62,278 nt of DNA from Hyphomicrobiales bacterium (GTDB taxonomy: Bacteria > Pseudomonadota > Alphaproteobacteria > Rhizobiales > Beijerinckiaceae). Below are positions 18,138 through 27,374 of the stretch, piece by piece (within the stretch, counting starts at the first letter, position 1; every line of letters begins with the position of its first letter). The translations under genes and the position numbers were made by a program. Below the pieces are notes generated by a model. That model saw only the letters and a program-made list of their open reading frames with translations, searched no databases and was not told where the DNA came from. The stretch is taken from the NCBI GenBank assembly GCA_947455025.1, contig CANGLU010000010.1:1-62278 (forward strand). The letters run 5' to 3'.

Positions 18138-19601
18138 ATGGCACTCACGCTTTACAATACGCTGACCCGCAAGAAAGAGCCGTTTACGCCGATCGATCCG
18201 GCGAATGTGCGGATGTATGTCTGCGGCCCGACAGTGTATGACTTCGCCCATATCGGCAATGCGCGGCCGGTGATTGTGTTTGATGTGCTGTATCGGCTGT
18301 TGAAGCACCTCTATGGCGAGGGCCATGTCACCTATGTCCGCAACATCACGGATGTGGATGACAAGATCAATGATCGCGCGGCGCGGGATTATCCTGATTT
18401 ACCGTTGAACGAGGCTATCCGGAAGGTCACGGAGAGCACCGCCGCGCAGTTTCATGCGGATGTGGCGGCGTTGGGCTGCCTGCCGCCGACGGTAGAGCCG
18501 CGGGCAACCGATAATATCCAAGAGATGGTTGGCATCATCAATCGGCTGATCGGCAATGGTCATGCCTATATCGCGAAAGGCGAGCAGGGGCGCGAGGTTC
18601 TGTTTGAGGTGAGCTCCATGCCGGCTTATGGCGCTCTATCGAACCGCAAGCTCGACGAGCAGATCGAGGGCGCGCGCGTGGCCGTGGAAGCGCATAAGCG
18701 CCATGCGGCCGATTTCGTATTGTGGAAAGAATCTTCGCCCTCGGAGCCCGGTTGGAACGGCGCGTTTGTGGAAAACGGCACCGAGGTTTCGATTTATGGC
18801 CGCCCCGGCTGGCATATTGAATGCTCGGCAATGAGCCATCGTTATTTGGGCGAGATGTTTGATATCCATGGTGGCGGAATTGATTTGGTGTTCCCGCATC
18901 ATGAAAACGAGATCGCGCAAAGCTGCTGCGCCTTCGGCCATGACGTGATGGCCAAGGTTTGGATGCACAACGGGTTCTTGCAGGTTGAAGGACAGAAAAT
19001 GTCCAAGAGCTTGGGGAATTTTGTGACAATTAATGAGCTGCTGGCGACGGAAAAATTTGGCGGGCGTTCTTGGCCCGGCGAGGTTTTGCGGCTTGCAATG
19101 CTTAAAACGCATTACCGGCAGCCGATTGATTTTACGGTGAAGGCGTTGGAAGAGGCGGAAAAGACGCTTGCCAATTGGGCTGAATTGGCAGGTCGCCACC
19201 ATGTTTCGCTAACATCTGGCCCTGTCGAGCCAGCGCTGCTGGATGCGTTGTGCGATGACTTGAATACGGCATCAGCCTTTGCCGTTTTGTCTGATCTCGC
19301 TCGCAAGGCCAAGGTTAATTCACACGATGCCCAGCAGCTTGCCTATTGTGCGGATTTTCTTGGTCTAAATACAAAGGCTTGGTTTTCGAATTCCGACGTT
19401 ACAGAGGCGATGTCAGATCGAGATCCTGATTGGCTTAACAGCATCACATCGCTAATCGACGCGCGCATCGAAGCGCGTCGCACCAAAAACTTCGCTGAAT
19501 CAGATCGTATTCGCGATGAGCTTGTGGCGATGGGTATTCAGATCAAAGATGGCAAAGATGCCGAGGGTAATCCCATAACCACGTGGGAGGTGAAGCGATG
19601 A
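18138..19601 (+). CDS. cysS: Cysteine-tRNA ligase
   Basis: The 487-residue class I synthetase has the N-terminal [17 protein letters not shown], which supplies a zinc Cys and the HIGH motif (HIGN). Further zinc ligands occur in WHIECSAMS and [11 protein letters not shown], and the KMSKS motif in [11 protein letters not shown] (about residue 285). It charges tRNA-Cys. The 289-bp region upstream, between it and the small exported gene, holds its promoter; no leader hairpin stands out. A palindromic repeat follows directly downstream. Confidence 0.96.
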   Translation: MALTLYNTLTRKKEPFTPIDPANVRMYVCGPTVYDFAHIGNARPVIVFDVLYRLLKHLYGEGHVTYVRNITDVDDKINDRAARDYPDLPLNEAIRKVTESTAAQFHADVAALGCLPPTVEPRATDNIQEMVGIINRLIGNGHAYIAKGEQGREVLFEVSSMPAYGALSNRKLDEQIEGARVAVEAHKRHAADFVLWKESSPSEPGWNGAFVENGTEVSIYGRPGWHIECSAMSHRYLGEMFDIHGGGIDLVFPHHENEIAQSCCAFGHDVMAKVWMHNGFLQVEGQKMSKSLGNFVTINELLATEKFGGRSWPGEVLRLAMLKTHYRQPIDFTVKALEEAEKTLANWAELAGRHHVSLTSGPVEPALLDALCDDLNTASAFAVLSDLARKAKVNSHDAQQLAYCADFLGLNTKAWFSNSDVTEAMSDRDPDWLNSITSLIDARIEARRTKNFAESDRIRDELVAMGIQIKDGKDAEGNPITTWEVKR

Positions 19602-19617
19602 GCTCTTACTCTTTCTC

Positions 19618-19703
19618 CGTCCTTGCGAGGAGCGTAGCGACGAAGCAATCCAGACCTTTTTTGCACCATCAACTGGGTCGCTTCACGTTCGTTCGCAATG
19701 ACG
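19618..19703. repeat. Palindromic interspersed repeat, copy C
   Basis: This 86-bp copy has a slightly decayed left end (CGTCCTTGCGAGG) and right end TCGCAATGACG, with the inner GAAGCAATCCAG/CTGGGTCGCTTC pair of copies A and B. It lies between cysS and the GNAT gene. It is the shortest of the three copies, with a centre unlike the others. Confidence 0.7.
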
Positions 19704-19725
19704 GATTTAATATGCGGGGTTTCCT

Positions 19726-20244
19726 ATGATCCTCTCCGCCACCCCCAAATGGTCCGCGCCTGCGCTTCGTCCTTATCTTCCAAAAGACCTTGCGATTTTG
19801 CTTCGCATTGTGCGGGCGAGCATTGAGCAATTGGGCATTGAAGATTACTCGGAGAGCCAAGTCAAAGCGTGGATTGAAGCGTTTGACGATGAGCCCGCTT
19901 TTGCCAAACGGCTTGAGAGCGGGTTAACGCTGGTTGCCACGCTTGAGGGCTTGCCCGCAGGCTTTATTGCGTTGAAGGGCAAAGACCAGATTGATCTACT
20001 CTATGTAGCCCCCGGCGTTGCGCGTCGTGGCGTGGCGACGACGCTGGTGGATGCGGTTGAAAAACTCGCGCAAGCGCGTGGCGTGCCAGCGCTTCATGTT
20101 GAGGCGAGCGATTGCGCGGTGCCGTTGTTTTCGCGTGTTGGCTATGAGCCGCAACGGCGCAGCAGCGTGTCGTTGGGCGATGAATGGCTTGCCAATACTT
20201 CCATGACAAAAACCCTTGGCGCGTCTCCCGCGCCCCTTCACTGA
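19726..20244 (+). CDS. GNAT family N-acetyltransferase
   Basis: The 172-residue protein has the GNAT core. A central strand is followed by the acetyl-CoA pyrophosphate loop VARRGVATTLVDAVEKLA (about residues 99-116), preceded by IDLLYVAPG. The C-terminal segment HVEASDCAVPLFSRVGYEP is the usual beta6-beta7 part. It transfers an acetyl group from acetyl-CoA; the acceptor is unknown. The gene sits 12 bp upstream of citramalate synthase and is probably cotranscribed. Confidence 0.88.
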   Translation: MILSATPKWSAPALRPYLPKDLAILLRIVRASIEQLGIEDYSESQVKAWIEAFDDEPAFAKRLESGLTLVATLEGLPAGFIALKGKDQIDLLYVAPGVARRGVATTLVDAVEKLAQARGVPALHVEASDCAVPLFSRVGYEPQRRSSVSLGDEWLANTSMTKTLGASPAPLH

Positions 20245-20256
20245 TAGGCCTTGACC

Positions 20257-21849
20257 ATGATGGATCGCCTTTATCTATTCGACACAACCTTGCGCGATGG
20301 CGCGCAGACGACGGGCGTTGATTTTTCGCTGGAGGATAAAATCCAGATTGCGACGATGCTCGATGCGTTGGGTATTGATTATGTCGAAGGCGGCTATCCC
20401 GGCGCCAATCCGATGGATACGGATTTCTTCTCAAAAAAGCGCACCAAGAAAGCACGCTTCACGGCGTTTGGCATGACGAAGAAAATCGGTCGTTCGATCT
20501 CGAATGATCCTGGGATTGCCGGGCTCTTGGCGTCTCAGAGCGATGCGATTTGTTTCGTTGGTAAAGCGTGGGATTATCAAGTGCGGGTGGCGCTTGAGGC
20601 CTCGCTTGAGGATAATCTCGACTCGGTGCGCGAAAGCATTGCTGCGGTGGTAGCCGCCGGGCGCGAGACGATGCTCGATTGCGAGCATTTTTTCGATGGC
20701 TATAAAGCCAATCCCGATTATGCGTTGCAAATTGCCAAAGCAGCCTATGAAGCCGGAGCGCGTTGGGTTGTGTTGTGTGACACCAATGGCGGAACCTTGC
20801 CGCATGAAGTGGAACGCATTGTAGGCGATGTTGCAAAATATATTGCCGGCTCGCATCTGGGTATTCATGCGCATGATGATACGGGGCAGGCGGTTGCCAA
20901 TTCGTTTGCGGCTGTCCGAGCAGGGGCAAGACAAATCCAAGGCACGTTGAATGGTTTGGGTGAACGGTGCGGCAATGCCAATCTCGCCACCATCATTCCG
21001 ACGCTGAAATTAAAGCAGGAATTTTCAAAGAGCCTTTCCATCGGCGTCAGCGATGAGGCGCTGAAAAGTTTGACGCAAGTCTCCCGCGCGCTGGATGAAA
21101 TTTTGAACCGTTCGCCCAATCGCCACGCGCCTTATGTGGGGGCTTCGGCCTTTGCTACAAAGGCGGGCATCCATGCTTCAGCGGTGATGAAAGACCCGCA
21201 CACCTATGAGCATGTGGAGCCAGAAAGCGTGGGCAATCGGCGCAAGGTTTTGGTGTCCGATCAAGCAGGACGCTCGAATATTTTGGCCGAACTCGAACGC
21301 CTCGGCATCGAAGTTAAAAAAGACGATCACCGCATCTCCCGCTTGCTCGAAGAAGTGAAAGAGCGCGAAGGGCTCGGCTATTCCTATGAAGGTGCCGATG
21401 CGAGTTTCTTTTTATTGGCGCAACGGATCTTGGGCGAAGTACCGGAATTTTTCCGCGTGCAGCGCTTCAGCGTGAATGTTGAGCGCCGTTTCTCGGATGA
21501 CGGCCTTGCCGAGACGATTGCCGAAGCCTTTGTGAAGGTGGATGTCGATGGTGAAACGTTGATTTCTGCGGCGGAGGGCAATGGTCCCGTTAATGCGCTT
21601 GATCTGGCGTTACGCAAAGACCTTGGCAAATATCAAACCCACATCAAGAGCCTTGAATTGGTGGATTACAAGGTTCGTATCTTCCAGGGCGGATCAGACG
21701 CCGTAACGCGCGTCTTGGTAGAAACAGCCGATGAGACGGGCGAGCGGTGGACGACTGTGGGCGTCAGCGGCAATATCATCGACGCGTCCTTCCAAGCCCT
21801 GATCGACTCGATCACCTATAAGCTTGTGCGGGTAGGCGCGGTGGTTTGA
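20257..21849 (+). CDS. cimA: Citramalate synthase
   Basis: The product is 530 residues from the double ATG at 20257. It is of the alpha-isopropylmalate/homocitrate synthase superfamily, with the TIM barrel start YLFDTTLRDGAQTTGVDFS, catalytic and metal-binding HAHDDTGQAVANS (about residue 208), GLGERCGNANLATI, and a C-terminal LeuA-type regulatory dimer domain (about 400-520). The RDGAQT motif and length point to CimA, which makes (R)-citramalate from pyruvate and acetyl-CoA for isoleucine synthesis. Homocitrate-type activity is less likely. A hairpin terminator follows the stop. Confidence 0.9.
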   Translation: MMDRLYLFDTTLRDGAQTTGVDFSLEDKIQIATMLDALGIDYVEGGYPGANPMDTDFFSKKRTKKARFTAFGMTKKIGRSISNDPGIAGLLASQSDAICFVGKAWDYQVRVALEASLEDNLDSVRESIAAVVAAGRETMLDCEHFFDGYKANPDYALQIAKAAYEAGARWVVLCDTNGGTLPHEVERIVGDVAKYIAGSHLGIHAHDDTGQAVANSFAAVRAGARQIQGTLNGLGERCGNANLATIIPTLKLKQEFSKSLSIGVSDEALKSLTQVSRALDEILNRSPNRHAPYVGASAFATKAGIHASAVMKDPHTYEHVEPESVGNRRKVLVSDQAGRSNILAELERLGIEVKKDDHRISRLLEEVKEREGLGYSYEGADASFFLLAQRILGEVPEFFRVQRFSVNVERRFSDDGLAETIAEAFVKVDVDGETLISAAEGNGPVNALDLALRKDLGKYQTHIKSLELVDYKVRIFQGGSDAVTRVLVETADETGERWTTVGVSGNIIDASFQALIDSITYKLVRVGAVV

Positions 21850-21854
21850 TTTAG

Positions 21855-21892
21855 ATTGCAATCATTTTTTGATTGCAATTTGCGGTTTTTTG
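21855..21892 (+). terminator. Hairpin terminator after cimA
   Basis: A perfect 9-bp stem ATTGCAATC/GATTGCAAT (21855-21863 and 21871-21879) with a T-rich 7-base loop starts five bases after the cimA stop. A run of six T follows at 21886. It fits an intrinsic terminator for cimA, though the T run is a few bases away from the stem. Confidence 0.6.
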
Positions 21893-21907
21893 TGGTGAAT
21901 TTCTGCC

Positions 21908-22012
21908 ATGAACGCGCGCCATCGCAAGACGCTTGCTGCCCTGTTTATGTCGCCTACGCCAGCGTCGCTTGAATGGAGCGATATCGAGGCGCGGTTAGGG
22001 GTAAAGCCATGA
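21908..22012 (+). pseudogene. hicA: Internally deleted HicA-type toxin gene
   Basis: A 34-codon frame begins MNARHRKTLAALF and continues through LEWSDIEARLGVKP to a stop. The first part matches the N-terminus of rhizobial-type HicA (RHRKTL, W-S-DIEA), while the last residues GVKP look like the normal HicA C-terminus. The double-stranded RNA-binding middle with the catalytic His is missing, which implies an in-frame internal deletion of very roughly 40 codons. The stop still overlaps the hicB start by four bases (ATGA). The remaining peptide cannot be an active mRNA interferase. The comparison is from memory of the family. Confidence 0.7.
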
Positions 22013-22359
22013 GTATCTTGAGTTATAAATCCTATATGGCCCGCGTTGAATTTGATGCGGATGATGAGGTTTTTGTTGGCCATATCGCCAATATTGATGA
22101 CGTCGTTGGCTTCCATGCCGATAGTGTGAAGGGGCTTAAAAAGGCGTTTCATGAGGCGGTCGATGATTATCTCGCCACCTGTGCCAAGGCGGGAAAGGCA
22201 CCGGATAAGCCTTATTCGGGCAATTTAATGTTGCGCGTTTCGCCCGCCATTCACGCCCGCGCGGCGCTTGCGGCCAAGCTCTCCGGGCAAAGCATGAATG
22301 AATGGGGTGCCGAAATTCTCGACGCTGCCGCTTCTCGGCTGTTGAAGGAACCGGCTTAA
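22009..22359 (+). CDS. hicB: HicB family antitoxin, left without an intact toxin
   Basis: The 116-residue protein starts at the ATGA overlap with the deleted hicA. Its N-terminal partial RNase H-like HicB domain is clear: MARVEFDADDEVFVGHIAN, then DVVGFHADSVKGLKKAFHEAV. The C-terminus (about 75-110) is a ribbon-helix-helix DNA-binding region with LMLRVSPAIHARAALAAKLSG and SMNEWGAEIL. HicB normally binds and inactivates HicA and represses the operon. Here the frame is full length and free of defects even though the toxin is deleted. It may persist as a repressor or act against a HicA elsewhere; both are inference. Confidence 0.9.
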   Translation: MSILSYKSYMARVEFDADDEVFVGHIANIDDVVGFHADSVKGLKKAFHEAVDDYLATCAKAGKAPDKPYSGNLMLRVSPAIHARAALAAKLSGQSMNEWGAEILDAAASRLLKEPA

Positions 22360-22395
22360 GCTGCGCCCGTTCGGTTCCTTCGTTTTCGTGTGATA

Positions 22396-23316
22396 TCAGC
22401 TCTTCCGAACGCCTTCTTTGATGAAGGTACCGGAGCGCAATTCATTGACGGCGGTGATGAGTTCTTCGCGTGTGTTCATCACAATCGGGCCGTGCCATGC
22501 GACGGGTTCGCGGATCGGTGCGCCGGAAATCAGCAAAAAGCGTACGCCGTGTTCACCTGCCTGCACCACCACTTCGTCGCCTTTGTCGAATACGACAAGG
22601 GTGCGGTTGCCGCTCATGTCGCGGACGTGGATTTCTTCGCCGTCGATTTCTTTTTCAACCAATACGCCGAAAGGCTTTGACGCATCGCGGAAACTGGCCG
22701 AGCCTTCGAAAATATAGGCGAACGCTGAACGGTACGTATCCACTGGAAAGACTTTGCGTTTGCCCGGCGGCACATAAATATCGAGATATTGCGGATCGGC
22801 CGCGATGCCATCAACCGGGCCTGTTTTGCCCCAGAAGGAACCCACGACAACGCGCACGCGGGTGCCGTCATCTTCGAAAATTTCCGGAATGTCCTTCGAG
22901 CCGACATCTTGATAGCGCGGCGTCGTCATTTTGAGGTTTGAGGGCAGGTTGGCCCAGAGTTGGAAGCCGTGCATGCGACCCTTTGCATCACCTTTGGGCA
23001 TTTCCTGATGCATGATGCCGGAGCCTGCCGTCATCCATTGCACATCGCCTGCGCCTAAGGTGCCGTGATTGCCAAGGCTGTCGCCATGCTCAACGGAGCC
23101 TGCGAGCACATAGGTGATCGTCTCAATGCCGCGATGCGGATGCCAAGGAAAACCTTTGAGATAGTTTTCAGGCCGGTCATTGCGGAAATCATCCATCATC
23201 AGGAAGGGGTCGGTGAGGCTCGGATCGCCGAAGCCGAACACGCGCTGCAGGCTGACGCCGGCGCCCTCCATATGGGGCGTTGTACCGGAGATGTGACGAA
23301 CGGGACGGATGGACAT
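22396..23316 (-). CDS. Pirin family protein
   Basis: The 306-residue protein from the ATG at 23316 has the double-cupin pirin fold. The N-terminal cupin supplies the metal ligands in FPWHPHRGIETITYV (two His) and HQEMPKGDAKGRMHGFQLW (His-Glu-Met-Pro and MHGFQ). The C-terminal cupin follows near residue 190-280. Bacterial pirins are iron-binding, some with quercetinase activity and some acting as metabolic regulators. The function here cannot be set. A frame reaching back to 23397 is open but the pirin domain starts at MSIRPVRH, so the shorter start is preferred. Confidence 0.93.
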   Translation of the reverse strand: MSIRPVRHISGTTPHMEGAGVSLQRVFGFGDPSLTDPFLMMDDFRNDRPENYLKGFPWHPHRGIETITYVLAGSVEHGDSLGNHGTLGAGDVQWMTAGSGIMHQEMPKGDAKGRMHGFQLWANLPSNLKMTTPRYQDVGSKDIPEIFEDDGTRVRVVVGSFWGKTGPVDGIAADPQYLDIYVPPGKRKVFPVDTYRSAFAYIFEGSASFRDASKPFGVLVEKEIDGEEIHVRDMSGNRTLVVFDKGDEVVVQAGEHGVRFLLISGAPIREPVAWHGPIVMNTREELITAVNELRSGTFIKEGVRKS

Positions 23317-23445
23317 GGCGGATCCTATCGAAGCGTGAAGGTATGATGGACATGAAATAGGATGGAACGGGCCGCGCTTAAAGGCCCATTTGTGCAAAGG
23401 ACAGCTTGCAGCGCGAAGGGGTCTGCGATCTCGGAGCCTTCGGGA

Positions 23446-24045
23446 CTATAATTTTTCAACGACCTCAAGGCTTTCGGCAACAGGCTTCGCTTGGCGGGCT
23501 GCGGCAGTGAGCATCGGCACAATATCGTCGACCTGTTCGGCCACCAGATAATTGACGTGAAACCCGTCGCGAATAAAACGCGTTTCCCGCATATGATCGA
23601 AAAGGGACAAAAGCGGCTTCCAGAAGCCGTTAATGTCGGCGATCAAGATTGGCTTGGTGTGACGGCCAAGCTGCGCCCATGTGAGTTGTTCAACGAGTTC
23701 TTCGAGCGTGCCAACGCCACCGGGCAGGGCTACGAAGGCATCGGCCTTTTCAAACATTAATTGCTTGCGGGTGTGCATGTCGGGGACGACGATCATTTCG
23801 TCGGCGTCCTTCAACATTACTTCACGGTCTTTGAGAAAATCCGGGATGATGCCGGTGACCAAGCCGCCGTGATCGATCACGGAGCGGGCGACTGTTCCCA
23901 TCAAGCCGGTATTGCCACCGCCATAAACGAGGCGAATACCTTCCTTTGCCATCGTTTTGCCCAGAATAAAGGCTGACTGTTCAAAGGCGGGATCGGATCC
24001 GTTGCCGGAGCCGCAATAGACGCAGAGGGATTTAATGATCTTCAT
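23446..24045 (-). CDS. LOG family protein (nucleotide phosphoribohydrolase)
   Basis: The 199-residue protein from the ATG at 24045 has the LOG/TIGR00730 motifs: VYCGSGNGSDP at the start, YGGGNTGLMG (about residues 42-51), and PGGVGTLEELVEQLTW (about 110-125), the signature of the lysine-decarboxylase-like fold. Members cleave cytokinin riboside monophosphates or other nucleoside 5'-monophosphates to the base and ribose 5-phosphate. The 'lysine decarboxylase' label in older annotation is not supported by this motif set. It lies upstream of pirin on the same strand. Confidence 0.92.
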   Translation of the reverse strand: MKIIKSLCVYCGSGNGSDPAFEQSAFILGKTMAKEGIRLVYGGGNTGLMGTVARSVIDHGGLVTGIIPDFLKDREVMLKDADEMIVVPDMHTRKQLMFEKADAFVALPGGVGTLEELVEQLTWAQLGRHTKPILIADINGFWKPLLSLFDHMRETRFIRDGFHVNYLVAEQVDDIVPMLTAAARQAKPVAESLEVVEKL

Positions 24046-24165
24046 AAAAGTTTTTTCGCACTGCAATAGAGATAGCGTCAAGGGTGTTCGGCTGAGGGAT
24101 GTAGCGAATTCCGCCGATTCGTGTTTGAGTGTCAGAAATAGGCACTTGGGGTAGGGACAGATTTC

Positions 24166-25299
24166 ATGAGAAAATGGCTCTTGCTTGGTATCGCAGCCGT
24201 ATTGCTGATTGGAATTGCCGCCTATTTAAATGTTCCCGCGAACGTGAATTCGAATGCTCAAAAGCCTGTGGTTGAGGCTGCAGCTCCAACGCCCGCGCCG
24301 CCACCCGCGCCTGAGCAACCCGCGGTGAAAGCACCTGCTTTAACGCCGCCAAGCTTTGACATTGTGCGTGTGGAGCCAACCGGTGAGATGGTGATCGGCG
24401 GCAGGGGAGAGCCCGGCGCTGACATGACCTTGCTCACCGATGGCAAACCATTTGATACGGCAAAAGTAGGCTCAAACGGCCAGTTTGCGATGGTGCCGAA
24501 GCCGCTTGCACCTGGTCCCCACACTCTAACGCTTTCGATGAAAACGAGCGATGGTCAGACGGTGCCCTCAACCCAAAATGTAGCCGTTGATGTTCCCGAG
24601 ACGAAAAAGGCCCCGTTGCTGGTTGCCAAAACAGAGGCTGGAAAACCGACACAAATTTTAACGCAAAACACGCCTGAAGCATCGGCACAGGGAACGACCA
24701 ATAAAGCGGTCGGTGCGAGCTCGTCTGATGCGTCAACCAAAACGCCTGACGCTATGGCGGGCCGCGCCATCGTGGCCATTACGGTTGTGGAGGCGGAGGA
24801 TACGGGAACGCTCTATGCGGCAGGAAAGGCCGCAGCGGGTGCGACCGTTCGTCTCTATCTCAACGATACCTACCTCGCGACCGCCGATGTCGGCGCTGAT
24901 GCCGCTTGGTCGCTTAAAATTGCGAAGGGTGTTGTGCCGGGGCAATATAAAGTGCGGGTTGATGATGTGGATGCGGCAACGGGGAAAGTATTGTCGCGCG
25001 CGGAAGTAAATTTTGATTTTGCGGCCAAGCTTGCCGAGTCGTCCGTTGCCCAAGCCGCCGAGCCCCAAGCGGCTGCGACGGTTGCCAATACGGCACCCAA
25101 GGCCTCTGCCGCTGTGGTGGTTGATTCGATTGAGACGGCGACCGTGTCCCGAGGCGATAGCCTGTGGCGGATCAGCCGTAAGACCTATGGCTCCGGCTAT
25201 CGCTATACCGTGATCCATCAGGCCAATCAGGAGCAGATTCGGGACCCTGACTTGATTTATCCGGGGCAAATCTTCGTGCTTCCAAAATTAAATCAGTGA
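24166..25299 (+). CDS. LysM domain protein with Ig-like repeats, membrane-anchored
   Basis: The 377-residue protein starts with a signal anchor (WLLLGIAAVLLIGIAAYL). It has a Pro/Ala-rich linker (about 35-60), two Ig-like or 'bacterial Ig' modules (about 65-150 and 200-285, each with a GRGEPGAD- or AAGATVRLYLN-type turn), and a C-terminal LysM domain. The LysM starts at VSRGDSLWRISRKTYG and ends with DLIYPGQIFVLP, so it can bind peptidoglycan. This modular form is common in Hyphomicrobiales. A periplasmic place bound to cell wall is inferred. No cell-wall enzyme is adjacent. Confidence 0.88.
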   Translation: MRKWLLLGIAAVLLIGIAAYLNVPANVNSNAQKPVVEAAAPTPAPPPAPEQPAVKAPALTPPSFDIVRVEPTGEMVIGGRGEPGADMTLLTDGKPFDTAKVGSNGQFAMVPKPLAPGPHTLTLSMKTSDGQTVPSTQNVAVDVPETKKAPLLVAKTEAGKPTQILTQNTPEASAQGTTNKAVGASSSDASTKTPDAMAGRAIVAITVVEAEDTGTLYAAGKAAAGATVRLYLNDTYLATADVGADAAWSLKIAKGVVPGQYKVRVDDVDAATGKVLSRAEVNFDFAAKLAESSVAQAAEPQAAATVANTAPKASAAVVVDSIETATVSRGDSLWRISRKTYGSGYRYTVIHQANQEQIRDPDLIYPGQIFVLPKLNQ

Positions 25300-25437
25300 A
25301 TTTGCACGCACGCAGGCAAAAATTGTCTCTCGCGGGTTGAACCTTTCGTCCGATTGACGCATCTCTCCCATAGGATCGGCGGATCATTGGGTGATCTCGT
25401 CCGGCAAAGTGTGTTTTCCGCGTGATTAGGATCTTTA

Positions 25438-27339
25438 ATGGCTCGTTCCATGTCTCGGGGTCGTTCGACCCCACCTGCTAATTCTTCGCGATCTGACGCT
25501 TCTATGTGGCGAACCGTGCGGGGCTTTTGGCCTTATCTGTGGCCGGAAGACCGTGCCGATTTGCGGATGCGCATCATCTGGGCAACCTTGCTGCTGGTTC
25601 TTGCCAAGCTGGTGACGATTGCGGTTCCCTATACGTTTAAATGGGCGACGGACGCATTGGCGCCATCCTTGATCTCGGGTGCCTCGGATTGGTGGCTGAT
25701 CAGCATTCCGGTGGCTTTGACCATCGTCTACGGCTTCACGCGCGCGCTGATGGCGCTGTTGACACAAGTCCGCGATGCGCTGTTTGCCGCCGTCGCCATG
25801 CATTCGGTGCGCCGTTTGGCGAATGAAACCTTTGAACATATGCATCGTCTGTCGTTGCGCTTCCATTTGGAGCGCAAGACGGGCGGTTTGACGCGCGTGT
25901 TGGAGCGCGGGCGGGCGGGCATTGAATCCATTGTGCGGATGACGATGCTGACGCTGTTTCCGACCATCATCGAATTTGTGATGATTTTGGCGGTGCTGCT
26001 GTATGAATTCGATTGGCGCTACGCGATCATCACGGTGCTGATGATTGTTGCCTATATGTATTTTACGACGAAAGCGACGGAATGGCGGATCAATATCCGG
26101 CGCTCGATGAACGAGAGCGACACGGATGCAAGTGGCAAGGCTGTCGACAGTCTTTTGAATTTCGAGACGGTAAAATATTTCGGCTCTGAGGGTCGTGAAG
26201 CCTCGCGCTATGACAAGGCGATGGAGCGCTTCGAGAAGGCCAGCGTGAAGGCCTATATATCGCTGGCGGTCCTCAATGCCGGACAGGCGATTATCTTCAC
26301 GGGAGGGCTCACGCTCTGCATGGTGTTGGTGGTTGATGGCATTCGCCAAGGGCGGCACACAATAGGTGATTTTGTGCTTGTCAATGCGATGTTGCTGCAA
26401 CTCTACCAACCCTTGAACTTCATGGGCATGGTGTATCGCGAAATTAAACAAGCGATCATCGATATCGACCAGATGTTTGATGTGCTCGATCAAGAGCCGG
26501 AAATCGCGGATTTGCCGGGTGCCAAGCCTTTGCACATTTCAAACGGAGAAGTCGTGTTTGAAAATGTGCGGTTTTCTTATACCCCGCAACGCACGATTTT
26601 GGACGGGATCAGCTTTACTGTTCCAGCCGGAAAGACGGTCGCGCTGGTTGGGCCATCGGGGGGTGGCAAATCGACCATCTCGCGCTTGCTGTTCCGCTTT
26701 TACGAGCCGCAATCGGGCCGGATTTTGATCGATGGTCAAAACATTACGGATGTTAAGCAAGTCTCGTTGCGGGCCGCGATTGGTATGGTGCCGCAAGATA
26801 CCGTGCTGTTTAACGACACGATTTTATACAATATCCGCTATGGCCGCTGGGATGCCTCGCCGGAGGAAATTGAAGAGGCGGCGAAATTTGCGCAGATCGA
26901 CCGCTTCATTAAATCCCTGCCGGATGGTTATGAGACGAGTGTGGGCGAACGCGGCTTGAAATTGTCGGGCGGCGAAAAGCAGCGCGTGGCCATCGCACGG
27001 ACGATTTTGAAAGCCCCGCCGATTCTGGTGCTGGATGAGGCGACCTCGGCGCTTGACAGTTTCACCGAACGCGAAATCCAGAACGCGCTGGATACGATCT
27101 CGCGCGGGCGGACGACATTGGTGATTGCGCATCGCCTGTCCACCATCATCAATGCCGACGAGATTTTGGTGCTGGAAAAGGGCAAAATCGCCGAGCGTGG
27201 ACGCCATCAGGAGCTGCTCGATGCCCAGGGCATCTATGCGAGCCTCTGGCAAAAGCAGCGTCAGGTGGATGAAGCCCGGCAAACGCTTGAAAATACGGGT
27301 GAAATATTGACGCCCGCGGCACTTTCAGCCGATAAGTGA
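25438..27339 (+). CDS. ABC exporter, Atm1/HMT1-type half-transporter
   Basis: The 633-residue protein is a fused membrane-plus-ATPase half-transporter. Six helices occupy about 35-330. The nucleotide-binding domain follows from about 365, with Walker A GPSGGGKST, signature LSGGEKQRVAIAR, Walker B ILVLDEATSALD and the H-loop VIAHRLSTI. Sequence features such as SLLNFETVKYFGSEGREASRYD, the 'NFE-VKYF' motif, are typical of the Atm1/ABCB7 group, which moves glutathione-linked or metal-linked compounds. As bacterial Atm1 relatives, these proteins are linked to heavy-metal tolerance or cytosolic Fe-S supply. The gene precedes psd by 35 bp. Confidence 0.92.
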   Translation: MARSMSRGRSTPPANSSRSDASMWRTVRGFWPYLWPEDRADLRMRIIWATLLLVLAKLVTIAVPYTFKWATDALAPSLISGASDWWLISIPVALTIVYGFTRALMALLTQVRDALFAAVAMHSVRRLANETFEHMHRLSLRFHLERKTGGLTRVLERGRAGIESIVRMTMLTLFPTIIEFVMILAVLLYEFDWRYAIITVLMIVAYMYFTTKATEWRINIRRSMNESDTDASGKAVDSLLNFETVKYFGSEGREASRYDKAMERFEKASVKAYISLAVLNAGQAIIFTGGLTLCMVLVVDGIRQGRHTIGDFVLVNAMLLQLYQPLNFMGMVYREIKQAIIDIDQMFDVLDQEPEIADLPGAKPLHISNGEVVFENVRFSYTPQRTILDGISFTVPAGKTVALVGPSGGGKSTISRLLFRFYEPQSGRILIDGQNITDVKQVSLRAAIGMVPQDTVLFNDTILYNIRYGRWDASPEEIEEAAKFAQIDRFIKSLPDGYETSVGERGLKLSGGEKQRVAIARTILKAPPILVLDEATSALDSFTEREIQNALDTISRGRTTLVIAHRLSTIINADEILVLEKGKIAERGRHQELLDAQGIYASLWQKQRQVDEARQTLENTGEILTPAALSADK

Positions 27340-27374
27340 TCTTTAAACGGGTGTCCGCGCCCATTGGAGCCTAA

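Noticed and set aside
17928-18326. Minus-strand frame overlapping the cysS start
   Set aside because: It covers the conserved HIGH region of cysS on the other strand and has no recognisable domain.
25435-26535. Long open frame (366 codons) on the minus strand inside the ABC exporter gene
   Set aside because: It mirrors a strong ABC exporter gene, its His/Arg/Gln-rich product resembles no family, and no start signal is seen.
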